Assembly: GCA_902780465.1 (NCBI GenBank) | Contig: CACZFV010000016.1 | Span: 1-32,093, forward strand | DNA: 32,093 nucleotides | Direction of reading: 5' to 3' | Origin: an uncultured Lachnospiraceae bacterium | GTDB lineage: Bacteria; Bacillota; Clostridia; Lachnospirales; Lachnospiraceae | Part shown: positions 7,334 to 15,963 of the stretch, piece by piece | How positions within the stretch are numbered: the first letter of the stretch is position 1 | Layout: every line of letters begins with the position of its first letter | Notes under the pieces: model-generated | The model's input: only the letters and a program-made list of their open reading frames with translations | What the model was told of the DNA's origin: nothing | Databases searched by the model: none | Program-made: the position numbers and the translations under genes

Positions 7334-9661
7334 TTACAGCACAGCGCCGGCTGCTTTCAGAAGCGTCTCCACATCCTTCACCGGCACGATCTCCAGAGTG
7401 TCTTTCACTTCTTCAGCCACTTCCTTCAGGTCATATTCATTGTCCTCCGGAATAAAGACTTTTCTGACCCCGGCGCGCTGGGCAGCCATCAGCTTCTCCG
7501 GCAGTCCGCCGATGGGGGTCACGGCTCCCCGGAGAGAAACTTCACCTGTCATCGCAATGTGCGGGTCGACGGTGCGCCCCGTCACCAAAGAAGCGAGAGC
7601 AGTAGTCAGGGTGACGCCTGCGGAGGGTCCGTCCTTCGGCACGGCGCCGGCAGGCACATGGATGTGCAGGTCGTTCTGTTCGAACAGCTCCGCCTTTTCC
7701 GGGAGCAGGGATTTCACAAGGCTCACTGCGATCCTGACAGATTCCTTCATCACATCTCCCAGCTGCCCGGTGATGATGAGGTCGCCCTTTCCCTTCGTAA
7801 ACATGGTCTCGATATACAGGATCTCGCCGCCCGCCGGCGTCCAGGCAAGGCCTGTCACCACGCCGGCCTTCGGCTGCGGAAGAACAGAGGCGTGACGGAT
7901 CGGGCGGGCGTCCATCTCCCGGCGCACGGTATCCGCCGTTACCGTGATCCCGGGCGCTGCCTCTCCTGCTTCTGCAGCCCCGGCCTGAGGCACTGCCTCT
8001 CCCGTCGTCTGCTCCGCCACCTTCACCGCCATCACCCGGCACATGGTTTCGATATGCTGCCGGAGGCCCCGGACGCCGGCTTCCATCGTGTACTCTGAGA
8101 TCAGGGTCTCCAGGGCATCGTCCGCGAAGGAAAGCTCCTCCGGACGGATCCCCATCCGCTCCATGGACTGGGGCACCAGGTGCTCCTTCGCGATCCGGAG
8201 CTTCTCCAGCGGGGAATATCCGCTGAAGGGGATCACCTCCATCCTGTTTAAAAGCGGTTCCGGAATGGTGTCCGTCGTGTTTGCCGTGCAGATAAACAGC
8301 ACGTCCGACAGATCATAGGGAACGTTCATGTAGTGATCCGTAAACGTGCTGTTCTGCTCCGGGTCCAGCACCTCCAGCAGCGCGCTGGCCGGACTTCCGT
8401 GGAAGGATGCCGACAGCTTGTCCACCTCGTCCAGGACCATCACCGGATTGGAGACGCCGCTCTTATGGATGCCGTCCATGATCCGGCCCGGCATGGCGCC
8501 GATGTAGGTGCGGCGGTGGCCGCGGATATCCGACTCGTCATGCACTCCGCCGAGGCTCACCCGCACATATTCGCGTCCCAGGGCGCGGGCGATGCTCTTC
8601 CCGATGCTGGTCTTTCCGGTGCCGGGCGCTCCCACGAACAGGAGGATGGACCCGGACTGCTGTTTTTTCAGGTTCATCACCGCGATCTGCTGGATCACCC
8701 GCTCCTTCACCTTTTTCAGTCCGTAATGGTCCTCGTCCAGGATGCGCCGCGCCGCTCCGAGGTCGATGTGCCGCGCCTCCTCTTTTTCCCAGGAGAGGGA
8801 AGTCACGAAATCCAGGTAGTCATAGAGCATTCCCGATTCCGCGCTCTGCTTTCCCTCCTGCCTGAGTCTGCGGAGCACCTTCTCCGCTTCTCTCCGCGCA
8901 GTCTCATTCATTCCGGACTCCCGGATCTTCTGCTCGAACTTCTGCACATCCGTCACATTCTCCGGGTGCATTTCGTCCAGCTCCTTCTGCAGATGCTCCA
9001 TCTGCTTCCGGATGGCGGACTCCCGGTACATCTGCTGATACTCCTTCTGCTGGGAGCTGACCGCCTCGTTGGTGATCCGGCCCACCTCCAGGAATTCGTA
9101 GAGGATCTTTTCGATCATCTCCGCCCTCCTGGCCCTGCTGTCCTCCGCAAGAATGGCGTAGCGTTCCTCGTTGCTGATCTTCAGCCACGGGGACAGGACG
9201 CAGACCGCCGTGCCGATGGAATCCACCTGCTCGATATAATACTCGGCGGCTTCTCCCCACTTGAACCCTCTGGAAAAATCCTTCATCTCCTGCAGAAGGT
9301 TCTTCAGCTTCTCCTGCTCCACTTCCCGGTCCAGATCGTCGATCTCGTTCCGCCGGTGAATATTCAGCTTGACGGTGCGGTCGGGGTTGATGCTCACGCT
9401 CTCCAGGTCCACCCGGTACTGGATGCGGATCACCGCGTACCCCTGGCTGCTGATCTCCGTCACAGTCCCTGCGGCGCCGACAGGATAAAAACTGTCTTCC
9501 GCAGGCTCCTCCCCCTGCTCCTTTGTTTTCGCAACGATCAGGATCACCTTTTCATTCACAGCGATCCCCTTCGCGCCGGCATTTTTCTTCAGTTCCTCTG
9601 TCTGGAACCAGATCGTCGCGTCCGGTGCCAGGACCACATTGTACACAGGTACTACCAGCAT
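7334..9661 (-). CDS. lon: ATP-dependent protease LonA
   Basis: Cytoplasmic AAA+ serine protease for quality control and regulated proteolysis, 775 residues, the normal LonA length. Order: an N-terminal substrate-recognition domain (about 1-200), a coiled-coil linker (about 205-275), an AAA+ module with Walker A GAPGTGKT (344-351) and Walker B VMVLDE (407-412), and a C-terminal protease domain. The catalytic dyad is Ser680 in KDGPSAGV and Lys723 in GLPEKLMAAQ. An Ala/Glu/Pro-rich insert (about 553-571) before the protease domain is a low-complexity linker. An AAGGAGG site is about 8 bases before the ATG. A TetR-type palindrome lies 55 bases upstream, so control by the adjacent TetR protein is likely. 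No terminator with a T-run is seen after the stop. Confidence 0.97.
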   Translation of the reverse strand: MLVVPVYNVVLAPDATIWFQTEELKKNAGAKGIAVNEKVILIVAKTKEQGEEPAEDSFYPVGAAGTVTEISSQGYAVIRIQYRVDLESVSINPDRTVKLNIHRRNEIDDLDREVEQEKLKNLLQEMKDFSRGFKWGEAAEYYIEQVDSIGTAVCVLSPWLKISNEERYAILAEDSRARRAEMIEKILYEFLEVGRITNEAVSSQQKEYQQMYRESAIRKQMEHLQKELDEMHPENVTDVQKFEQKIRESGMNETARREAEKVLRRLRQEGKQSAESGMLYDYLDFVTSLSWEKEEARHIDLGAARRILDEDHYGLKKVKERVIQQIAVMNLKKQQSGSILLFVGAPGTGKTSIGKSIARALGREYVRVSLGGVHDESDIRGHRRTYIGAMPGRIMDGIHKSGVSNPVMVLDEVDKLSASFHGSPASALLEVLDPEQNSTFTDHYMNVPYDLSDVLFICTANTTDTIPEPLLNRMEVIPFSGYSPLEKLRIAKEHLVPQSMERMGIRPEELSFADDALETLISEYTMEAGVRGLRQHIETMCRVMAVKVAEQTTGEAVPQAGAAEAGEAAPGITVTADTVRREMDARPIRHASVLPQPKAGVVTGLAWTPAGGEILYIETMFTKGKGDLIITGQLGDVMKESVRIAVSLVKSLLPEKAELFEQNDLHIHVPAGAVPKDGPSAGVTLTTALASLVTGRTVDPHIAMTGEVSLRGAVTPIGGLPEKLMAAQRAGVRKVFIPEDNEYDLKEVAEEVKDTLEIVPVKDVETLLKAAGAVL

Positions 9662-9715
9662 GTTCTTCCTCCTTACTCACAGACCGCTGCTGTCTTCAGC
9701 GGCTTCGCAATGGTT

Positions 9716-9733
9716 TAAATGAATGTTCATTTA
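9716..9733. promoter_or_regulatory. Putative TetR operator upstream of lon
   Basis: TAAATGAATGTTCATTTA has two perfect 8-bp inverted arms around a 2-base centre. Its reverse complement matches the palindrome in the tetR promoter at 15 of 18 positions (10483-10500). It lies 55-72 bases before lon. I could not place a confident -35/-10 pair around it. Confidence 0.65.
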
Positions 9734-9839
9734 TATTGGGATCTTAGTATCGGGACTTCCCCTCTCTGAGGTTCCGTCCCGTTGTTTCTCCGGCTGTCAA
9801 CCGTTCCTTTTGTACAGGCTGGAAACAGTTTCTGTATTC

Positions 9840-10427
9840 TCAGACCGCAAGCAGCTCCTGCAGCATTTTCACCAGTTCCCTGAGTTCCGCTTCGGCTTCC
9901 GCTTCTCCGCAGGCATCCCCGCCGCAGAACAGGCCTGCGCGGTTCATCGCCAGGAACCGCACCGGTGAAAACAGCACAGCCCCGATGTTTCTGTCGCTGA
10001 TGCGTCTGAACTCTCCGCGCTTCTGGTACGCGTGGATCAGGTCAAACACGTCGCAGCAGCACTCTGCTTCCTTTACGCTCCCGGAAAGGGTGGGACAGCG
10101 GGAGCACTGCTCCACAAAGCTGAACTCTTCTTCGTGCTCCACAGTGTAGCGGTAATACCCGCGGACAATCGCTTCGATCAGTTCCGCGCTGCTCATCTCC
10201 GGGCGCACCCGCCGCATCAGGTACCGGTAGGAATCGTGGGAATACTCCCGGAACACCTCCGCCATCATCTCTTCTTTGTTCTCGTAGTAGATGTAGATCG
10301 TAGCAGGAGACACGCCGGCTTCCCGGGCGATCTTTGCGACCGAAGTCCCGCTGATCCCGTCCCTGAGGATCAGACGTATCATCGCTTCCTTGATCCTCTG
10401 CTGTTTTTCACTGTCACGAAGTCGCAT
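9840..10427 (-). CDS. TetR/AcrR family transcriptional regulator
   Basis: A 195-residue dimeric repressor-type protein. The N-terminal helix-turn-helix is clear: RIKEAMIRLILRDGISGT, then SVAKIAREAGVSPATIYIYY and ENKEEMMAEVF, the standard TetR_N pattern. The C-terminal ligand domain is Cys- and Glu-rich (for example ECCCDVF and FCGGDACGEAEAE) and not classifiable by eye. I placed the start at 10427 because AAGGAAG lies 7 bases before that ATG; a longer frame to 10493 would run through its own promoter. The operator in that promoter and the copy before lon indicate autoregulation and control of lon. Confidence 0.92.
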   Translation of the reverse strand: MRLRDSEKQQRIKEAMIRLILRDGISGTSVAKIAREAGVSPATIYIYYENKEEMMAEVFREYSHDSYRYLMRRVRPEMSSAELIEAIVRGYYRYTVEHEEEFSFVEQCSRCPTLSGSVKEAECCCDVFDLIHAYQKRGEFRRISDRNIGAVLFSPVRFLAMNRAGLFCGGDACGEAEAEAELRELVKMLQELLAV

Positions 10428-10478
10428 ACTGTTCTTCCTTTGGAATTCTTCCCTGAAATATTCCTCAGGGTGATTTCT

Positions 10479-10507
10479 ATAATAAACGTTCATTCATTTA
10501 TTGTCAA
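10479..10507 (-). promoter_or_regulatory. tetR promoter with operator filling the -35/-10 spacer
   Basis: On the minus strand a perfect TTGACA (10502-10507) and TATTAT (10479-10484) are exactly 17 bases apart. The palindromic-type sequence TAAACGTTCATTCATTTA (plus strand 10483-10500) occupies the spacer, which is the classic position for a repressor to block RNA polymerase. The promoter starts about 50 bases before the tetR ATG. Confidence 0.8.
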
Positions 10508-10530
10508 TTCTTTCTTCTCCCATATATGAT

Positions 10531-11052
10531 TCAGGCGATCTGGATCTGGCAGGAGCGCATGGTCTCCAGCGCTGCCGCGTGTTTTTCCGGCGTGACCCCG
10601 GCGCAGCAGGAGGCATCCACAGAGATCTTTACCTCCGGCATCGCCGCCTTCAGGAGCAGCGCGTTGGAAGCAACGCAGATGTCCGTGCAGAGGCCGATCA
10701 GCTCCAGCTCGATCTCCTCCTTGTCCGACAGCGCTTTCAGGTCCTCCGCCATCTTCATGCTTCCGAAGGTCGGCTTTTCGTAGATCTTTGCTCCGGTCAG
10801 AAGCTCTTCAATATCCGGGCGGATCTTCCAGCCCTCCGTTCCCCGGATGCAGTGCGGGACAGGAAGATATTTTCCCTCCTGGGTATCCATGTAGTTTTCC
10901 CCATGGGTATCCATCGTCGCGATCACATCAGCGGCGGGATATGACCGTATCTTTTCCTTCACCGCCTCCACGATGGAAACGGCCTCCTTTGTGCCGAGCG
11001 CCGCGTCGATAAAGTCGTTCTGCATGTCGATCACGATCAGCAGTTTTCTCAT
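10531..11052 (-). CDS. Isochorismatase-family cysteine hydrolase (nicotinamidase-like)
   Basis: A 173-residue hydrolase of the nicotinamidase/isochorismatase fold. The catalytic triad is visible as Asp9 (VIDMQNDF), Lys93 (YEKPTFGS) and Cys126 (TDICV). The metal-site residues of nicotinamidases are also present: Asp48 and His50 in MDTHGE and His67 in VPHCIRGTEGW. This favours nicotinamide to nicotinate conversion in NAD salvage over isochorismate hydrolysis, but substrate assignment from motifs alone is not safe. AAAGGAGG lies before the ATG. It is 52 bases downstream of the DltA-like gene, so it may be co-transcribed with that cluster or merely adjacent. Confidence 0.85.
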   Translation of the reverse strand: MRKLLIVIDMQNDFIDAALGTKEAVSIVEAVKEKIRSYPAADVIATMDTHGENYMDTQEGKYLPVPHCIRGTEGWKIRPDIEELLTGAKIYEKPTFGSMKMAEDLKALSDKEEIELELIGLCTDICVASNALLLKAAMPEVKISVDASCCAGVTPEKHAAALETMRSCQIQIA

Positions 11053-11104
11053 ACTCCGGTTCCTCCTTTTTTCTCTCCGCGGATCATTTCCGCGCTGATG
11101 CCTT

Positions 11105-12631
11105 TCAGGTCAGCATTTTCCCAAGCTCTTTCCTGTCGATCTTTCCGTTGGCATTCCGGGGAAGCTCCTCCATATGGATCATGCGGTTTGGAAGCATGTA
11201 CTTCCGAAGCTTCTCTGAAAGCGCGCCCAGCATCTCTTTTCTGTCCATCTTTTTTCCGGAATAGACAAGCAGGATCTGCTTTCTGCCGTTGTCATAGATG
11301 CAGGCGCATTCGTCGATATTTTCCATCGCACCGGCAGCTGTCTCGATCTCTCCCAGCTCGATCCGGTATCCGAGATGCTTGATCTGGAAATCCTTCCGGC
11401 TGAGAAAGACAAGCTCACCGCGGTCATTGTAGGAGACCAGGTCCCCGGTGCGGCAGACCGTTTCCGGCCACGCGTTCTGGAGCGGATTCTGTACAAAACG
11501 TTCCGCGGTCTTCTCCGGGCTGTTATAATATCCCAGCGCAAGTGTGCATCCCCTGACGCAGAGCTCTCCGGATCTTCCGTCTCCCGGGACGACTGGCCTG
11601 TTGTTTTCGTCCAGGACCAACACGTCCGCGTAACTGACCGGATACCCGATCGGCAGAGCTTCATCGTCCGCGAACTCCCGGTCCAGGTTGTAATACGTAC
11701 AAACGTAGGTCTCCGTAGGCCCGTACATGTTGGAATATACCGCCTGCGGGAGATGTTTCCGCCAGTAATTCAGCTGCTTTACCGGCATAACTTCCCCGGC
11801 AAAGAAAATAAACCGGAGATACTGCGGCTTTTCCTTGCGGAAGGCATCCAGATTCGCAGCCATGGAAAGAGCAAACGGGACCCAGAAAACAGCCGTTATT
11901 CTGCGCTCGTTCAGGAACTGCACCAGGCGGGCGGGGAAGGCAAAATATTCCGGAGGAATGATCTCCATGCTGCAGCCGAACTTCAGGACACAGTAAACAT
12001 CATGATCGGAGACATCAAAGTAAAACGGGACCTGGTTGCCCAGCACATCGTTTTCATTAAAATGATACTCCCTTTCCAGCCATTCCATGTTGCTGATCAT
12101 GACCCTGTGCGGGACCAGCACTCCCTTCGGGACTCCTGTGGAACCGCTGGTAAACAGCACATACAGAGGATCCGAGTCCACGGAAGCCCTGCGGATCCCC
12201 TGCAGAACAGCCGGATCTTCCGGAGTCCTGAGTGCATCCTCCAGGAGGACCAGCTTCACCTCAGTCCCCTGCTCCAGTCCCTCCAGCAGACGCTCCGCTT
12301 TTTCCCGTTCTTTTTCCCGCGTGAGCAGCACTGCCGGCCGGAGCACGGAAAAAATGGTGAGGATCCGGCTCTCCGGCATGGAGATATCCACCGGACAGTA
12401 AAACCCTCCTGCGTACACCGTTCCCATGAAACCGGTGATCATATCCACCGATTTTTCCATAAATACCGCCGCCGGACGTCCCTTCAGTCCATATTGTGCG
12501 AGGTGTGTCCCGAGTCGTCTTGCGGAAACTGCAAAAGACCGGAACGTAATACTTCCGTTCCGGTCTGAGTACGCCGCCTTTTCAGGAAAACGTTCTTCTG
12601 AATGTTCCAGATATTCAAGGATATTCTTCAT
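11105..12631 (-). CDS. DltA-like amino acid adenylating enzyme (D-alanine--carrier ligase type)
   Basis: ANL-superfamily enzyme of 508 residues (DltA is about 505) that would activate an amino acid with ATP and load it onto the carrier protein encoded at 15964-16191. Core motifs are present in order: the P-loop LFTSGSTGVPKGV, the substrate-pocket segment FYFDVSDHDVYCV, YSNMYGPTETYV, GELCVRGCTLALGYY, CRTGDL, LGYRIELGEIE and the C-terminal catalytic Lys in NANGKIDRKEL. The pocket Asp of FDVS is the residue that holds the amino group in DltA, so an alpha-amino acid substrate is likely; D-Ala is the family default. The gene starts 5 bases after the secreted-protein stop. It is last among the dlt-like genes, whereas canonical dltA is first. 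Confidence 0.85.
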   Translation of the reverse strand: MKNILEYLEHSEERFPEKAAYSDRNGSITFRSFAVSARRLGTHLAQYGLKGRPAAVFMEKSVDMITGFMGTVYAGGFYCPVDISMPESRILTIFSVLRPAVLLTREKEREKAERLLEGLEQGTEVKLVLLEDALRTPEDPAVLQGIRRASVDSDPLYVLFTSGSTGVPKGVLVPHRVMISNMEWLEREYHFNENDVLGNQVPFYFDVSDHDVYCVLKFGCSMEIIPPEYFAFPARLVQFLNERRITAVFWVPFALSMAANLDAFRKEKPQYLRFIFFAGEVMPVKQLNYWRKHLPQAVYSNMYGPTETYVCTYYNLDREFADDEALPIGYPVSYADVLVLDENNRPVVPGDGRSGELCVRGCTLALGYYNSPEKTAERFVQNPLQNAWPETVCRTGDLVSYNDRGELVFLSRKDFQIKHLGYRIELGEIETAAGAMENIDECACIYDNGRKQILLVYSGKKMDRKEMLGALSEKLRKYMLPNRMIHMEELPRNANGKIDRKELGKMLT

Positions 12632-12636
12632 GGCTG

Positions 12637-13155
12637 TTATTTTACGATGACCAGATACTCGATCTCATCCACAACTCCTGCCGTGGTATAGATGCTGAGT
12701 TCCGCGTTCCCTTTCTGATAGCGGTAAATGCCGAATTCCGGCGTCGTGTTTCCGTAAAGCTTTACGATCTCCGCTTCCTTTGATCCGATCTTCAGACCCT
12801 CCGGAGTAGCGAGGCCGTTTCCGCGCACCAGAAGAGAGGCGATCCGCTCCTTTCCTTTTACCTGGTTCGTGGACACCTCTATGCCATCGTAAGTATAAAG
12901 TCTGTCCTTGCCCTGATATGCGCAGCTGTCCACCTCGCAGACCGGCTTTGTGACAGTGCCGAGCCCTGCAATCACCGGAGCTGCCTCTGCATCCATCTCG
13001 ATCTTCACATCTCCTGACTGGAAATAAAAACTGTCTTCCGTATTCTGAGCTTCGCTGACTTTTTTCAGTCCAAAAGCCTGGGCTGAACATGGCACAGCTG
13101 CCATGCACACTGCGGCGAGAACCGCTGCCAACTTGATCCGGAAACCTTTTTTCAT
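12637..13155 (-). CDS. Small secreted protein of the dlt-like operon, function unknown
   Basis: A 172-residue exported protein. The chosen ATG at 13155 begins a clean signal peptide (MKKGFRIKL, a hydrophobic run, then cleavage after SAQA at about residue 25); an in-frame upstream start would bury it. The mature part is mixed beta-type. The C-terminal half contains LATPEGLKIGSKEAEIVKLYGN, a pattern seen in many Gram-positive lipoproteins and secreted proteins with a substrate- or ligand-sensing look, then an Ile/Tyr-rich end. No catalytic motif is visible. It lies between the SGNH and DltA-like genes on the same strand, so a role outside the membrane in the acylation system is likely but unproven. 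Confidence 0.75.
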   Translation of the reverse strand: MKKGFRIKLAAVLAAVCMAAVPCSAQAFGLKKVSEAQNTEDSFYFQSGDVKIEMDAEAAPVIAGLGTVTKPVCEVDSCAYQGKDRLYTYDGIEVSTNQVKGKERIASLLVRGNGLATPEGLKIGSKEAEIVKLYGNTTPEFGIYRYQKGNAELSIYTTAGVVDEIEYLVIVK

Positions 13156-13265
13156 GTTCTGCACATCCCTTCTGCTGTATCTCTGTTTGATCCGTCTTTG
13201 AAATGATCCGGTTTCTGAAGCTGTCGACGTCATATCATTTACATTTCCATTTTAACAAATAACGA

Positions 13266-14327
13266 TTACTCCGTAAACTGCGCAAGATATCCCTTTGCGG
13301 CGAATTCCGCTTCCTGGGCTGCTTTTTCACTCTCGTAGAGCTGTATCTTCTCCTCCCAGACTGCGGAAAGTGTCCGGTCCTCCCGATGGTCCGGCAGATC
13401 TGCCGCTTCCCTGAGCAGCGGCCCGAGATAAGCCGCCATTTTCTCCGCCCCGTATACGTTCATGTGCAGCCCGCCGTCGTAGGTGTCACAGCTGAAATCG
13501 ATCCCTGTCCGCGCGATATCCTCCAGCGCATTGATGTAAAGGAGGCCGTGGGAAGCTGCGTACTCCTCGATCTGCCCGTTCCATTCCGCATGCCAGTGGG
13601 GATAAAGAGACGGCGCTTTGAACAGGATCAGCCGGATCCCGGATGCCTCACAGCTCTCCCTGATACGGTCCAGGTATTCATAGCCCTTCTCTTCAAACCG
13701 TGGATTCCGCGGACGCCGCTCCTCCGGAAATTCCCCTGCAGGGCGTACATCCGCCCGGAGATAGTACCCATTATGTGTCGCCAGCGGTTTTTTCAGAAAA
13801 TACCTGAAGTCGTCCCCGTTCAGATCGCTCCAGCGGCTGTGGAACCGGAGCAGTGGAAACACGTACTCCGTCAGGTGTTCTCCCTCCATCTTTGTGTCAA
13901 GAACAGCGCCGAGCTTACAGTCGGACCAGCGCATGCCGTCCAGCGTCATTCGGTTGTATGTCTCATTTACCTGTTCGATCTGCTGCATGGCGGAAACACT
14001 CAGGACGACCGCCCGGGGTCTCTCATATTTCAGCGTTTCTTTTAAGAAATACCAGGACTGGGGGATCGTCTGCTGGGCGCTTCCTCTGATCCAGCTTGTG
14101 ATCCCGTAAAGCTCCCAGAGTCTGACCGGAGAAATGTTTTCATACACTTCGCAGTCCCCGAGAAACAATACGTCATGATTTTCCGGTTCCCGGTAGTATT
14201 CTTCAATGAAGCGTCCTTCCACGACCCTGCCCGTGTATTTCGGCAGGAAGAGCCGGTTCAGGCACAGAAGAGAGAGCAGAAGAACAGCTGTCAGCGCCAG
14301 TACTGGCAAAAGTGATCCTTTTTTCAC
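13266..14327 (-). CDS. DltD-like SGNH-fold membrane-anchored protein with Cys at the nucleophile position
   Basis: A 353-residue protein with one N-terminal membrane span (about 6-28) and an extracellular SGNH-type domain. Block I reads FLGDCEVYENISP, with Cys59 where SGNH hydrolases and DltD carry Ser. Block V is visible near the end as DTYDGGLHMNVYG, with Asp284 (or Asp281) and His288 as triad partners. A short C-terminal helix follows. In Dlt systems the SGNH protein (DltD) moves D-Ala onto teichoic acid after the MBOAT exports it. Position 14 bases after the MBOAT gene supports the equivalent job here. A thiol nucleophile is an inference from the Cys; I believe relatives in Clostridia share it but could not check. 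Confidence 0.8.
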   Translation of the reverse strand: MKKGSLLPVLALTAVLLLSLLCLNRLFLPKYTGRVVEGRFIEEYYREPENHDVLFLGDCEVYENISPVRLWELYGITSWIRGSAQQTIPQSWYFLKETLKYERPRAVVLSVSAMQQIEQVNETYNRMTLDGMRWSDCKLGAVLDTKMEGEHLTEYVFPLLRFHSRWSDLNGDDFRYFLKKPLATHNGYYLRADVRPAGEFPEERRPRNPRFEEKGYEYLDRIRESCEASGIRLILFKAPSLYPHWHAEWNGQIEEYAASHGLLYINALEDIARTGIDFSCDTYDGGLHMNVYGAEKMAAYLGPLLREAADLPDHREDRTLSAVWEEKIQLYESEKAAQEAEFAAKGYLAQFTE

Positions 14328-14341
14328 TGGTCCGCCTCCGA

Positions 14342-15958
14342 TCAGTACTGATTGTAGATAAAGCTTCTTGCGTCATACCCCTGGCCGTAAACTCCCAGGA
14401 TGAGCACTGCCAGAAACAGACCGTACAATATCAGGATACGTACGGGAACAGGGAAAGAAAAATATCGTGATCTGATGCCTTTCTCCTGCTCTTTTTCATC
14501 TGCACGGGCCTCCGCGCGCACTCCCAGGATCCCGATCAGTATCATGAAGACAGCCGCGATCCCTGTTACAGCAGCATCTGCCGCTGTCAGTCCCAGTTCC
14601 TCCAGCATTCCTGCGGAAAGCGCGAGAGGGCGGAATTCCGTAAACATACTGAGAAACAGTTCCGGAATGCGCCGCAGCGGATAGTATTCAAACATTTCCA
14701 GCATGCAGAAAAGAAGGAATGTCCGGATGATCCGGATCGTATCCGGGACCTTTCCGTCCTTGAAGCCCGTCTTTTCGTTCCACTTCTTAAACACAGGCGA
14801 CAGTTCCTGCGAAAGAAGCAGTACGATGCAGTTCGCCATTCCCCAGCATACAAAATGCCAGGACGCCCCGTGCCAGAGTCCTGCCGCAAGCCAGACAGTG
14901 ACGCTCGCAATATACAGCGGCACGCGGCGCGCCGCCCCGTTCCCGAAACGTTTTCTTGCCGCTCCGGAGAGCTTACTGACAAAGCCGCTCATGGATACAG
15001 GGAAAAACACATATTCCCGGAGCCAGCGCATCAGGGTCATGTGCCACCTGCGCCAGAATTCCGCCATACTCCTGGAAAAGAACGGATGGTTAAAATTCTC
15101 GGGAAGAGCTATTCCGAAAGCCTCTGAGATCCCGAGGATGAGATCGATCCCTCCTGTAAAATCGCTGTACATCCAGATGGTATAGACAAACATCCCGATC
15201 AGGACATAGATGCCCCGGAAGCTGTCCGGAGCTTCCGCAATGGCAAGCGCAGCAGGGGCGATCCTGTCCGCCACGACCAGTTTCTTGAACAGTCCCCAGA
15301 GCGCACGAAGAAGACCCTTCTCGAGATTCCGTGCCCGAAAGGAATGAGGCCGGCAAAGCTCCGCTCCGGTCTCGTCAAAACGGCAGACAGGCCCCTGGGT
15401 GATCTGCGGAAAATAGCTCACAAACAGCGCATACCGTGCCAGATTCTTTTCCGGCTGATATTTCCGGTTGGAAAGATCGATGAGGTATCCGCAGACCTGA
15501 AGAGTGTAATAGGAAATGCCCAGCGGCAGAAGCCATCTGACAGGCTCGAACTCATAACCTGAGGGCCGGATCAGCACATTCAGGTTTTCCAGAATGAAAT
15601 TTGTATATTTCAGAACCAGCAGCAGAGCAAAATTCAAAAAGAGACCGGCATGCATCCACCGTTTCTCACGCCGCTTCATCCTTTGAATGTACTGCCGCTT
15701 CTCCTGCCCTGCCAGACCGCGTTCCCTGACTTCTTTTCTGCTTTCCTCCGTTATGGCGCCGATCTTCCTGCCGACAGCCCAGGTAGAAAGAATGGAGACG
15801 CCAAAGAAACAGAACCCTGTCACACCGGCGCCGGCACCGGCATAAAACAGGATGCTCCCGAGAAGAAGGAAGATCCACTGAAATCTTCCCGGAACCACGT
15901 AATAAAGGAACAGCAGCAGAACTGTCAGGAGCAGGAATTCATAGGAAATGAGCTGCAC
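14342..15958 (-). CDS. MBOAT-family O-acyltransferase (DltB/AlgI-like) with C-terminal FIYNQY tail
   Basis: A polytopic membrane acyltransferase of 538 residues. It carries the MBOAT catalytic His363 in LWHGASWHFVCWG and the conserved FWRRWHMTLMRWLREY block (301-316), plus MYSDFTGGIDLILG. It would take the activated acyl group from the carrier protein on the inside and pass it across the membrane. The last residues, SFIYNQY after a final membrane span, resemble the C-terminal acyl-transfer motif of DltX (FIYNEF-like), a separate small peptide in canonical dlt operons. The start is GTG, 5 bases after the carrier-protein stop, implying translational coupling. At 538 residues it is longer than DltB (about 400) and nearer AlgI-type proteins. 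Confidence 0.88.
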   Translation of the reverse strand: MQLISYEFLLLTVLLLFLYYVVPGRFQWIFLLLGSILFYAGAGAGVTGFCFFGVSILSTWAVGRKIGAITEESRKEVRERGLAGQEKRQYIQRMKRREKRWMHAGLFLNFALLLVLKYTNFILENLNVLIRPSGYEFEPVRWLLPLGISYYTLQVCGYLIDLSNRKYQPEKNLARYALFVSYFPQITQGPVCRFDETGAELCRPHSFRARNLEKGLLRALWGLFKKLVVADRIAPAALAIAEAPDSFRGIYVLIGMFVYTIWMYSDFTGGIDLILGISEAFGIALPENFNHPFFSRSMAEFWRRWHMTLMRWLREYVFFPVSMSGFVSKLSGAARKRFGNGAARRVPLYIASVTVWLAAGLWHGASWHFVCWGMANCIVLLLSQELSPVFKKWNEKTGFKDGKVPDTIRIIRTFLLFCMLEMFEYYPLRRIPELFLSMFTEFRPLALSAGMLEELGLTAADAAVTGIAAVFMILIGILGVRAEARADEKEQEKGIRSRYFSFPVPVRILILYGLFLAVLILGVYGQGYDARSFIYNQY

Positions 15959-15963
15959 TGCCT

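Noticed and set aside
8333..9718. 461-codon plus-strand frame opposite lon
   Set aside because: Shadow of lon; Leu/His/Arg-rich with no family match.
9822..9832. Small palindrome GAAACAGTTTC near the tetR stop
   Set aside because: Short, not similar to the other operators, no T-run; too likely by chance.
11078..11094. Hairpin CGCGGA-TCATT-TCCGCG between the DltA-like and isochorismatase-family genes
   Set aside because: Only 6 bp and followed on the minus strand by an A-rich run, not a T-run, so not credible as a terminator.
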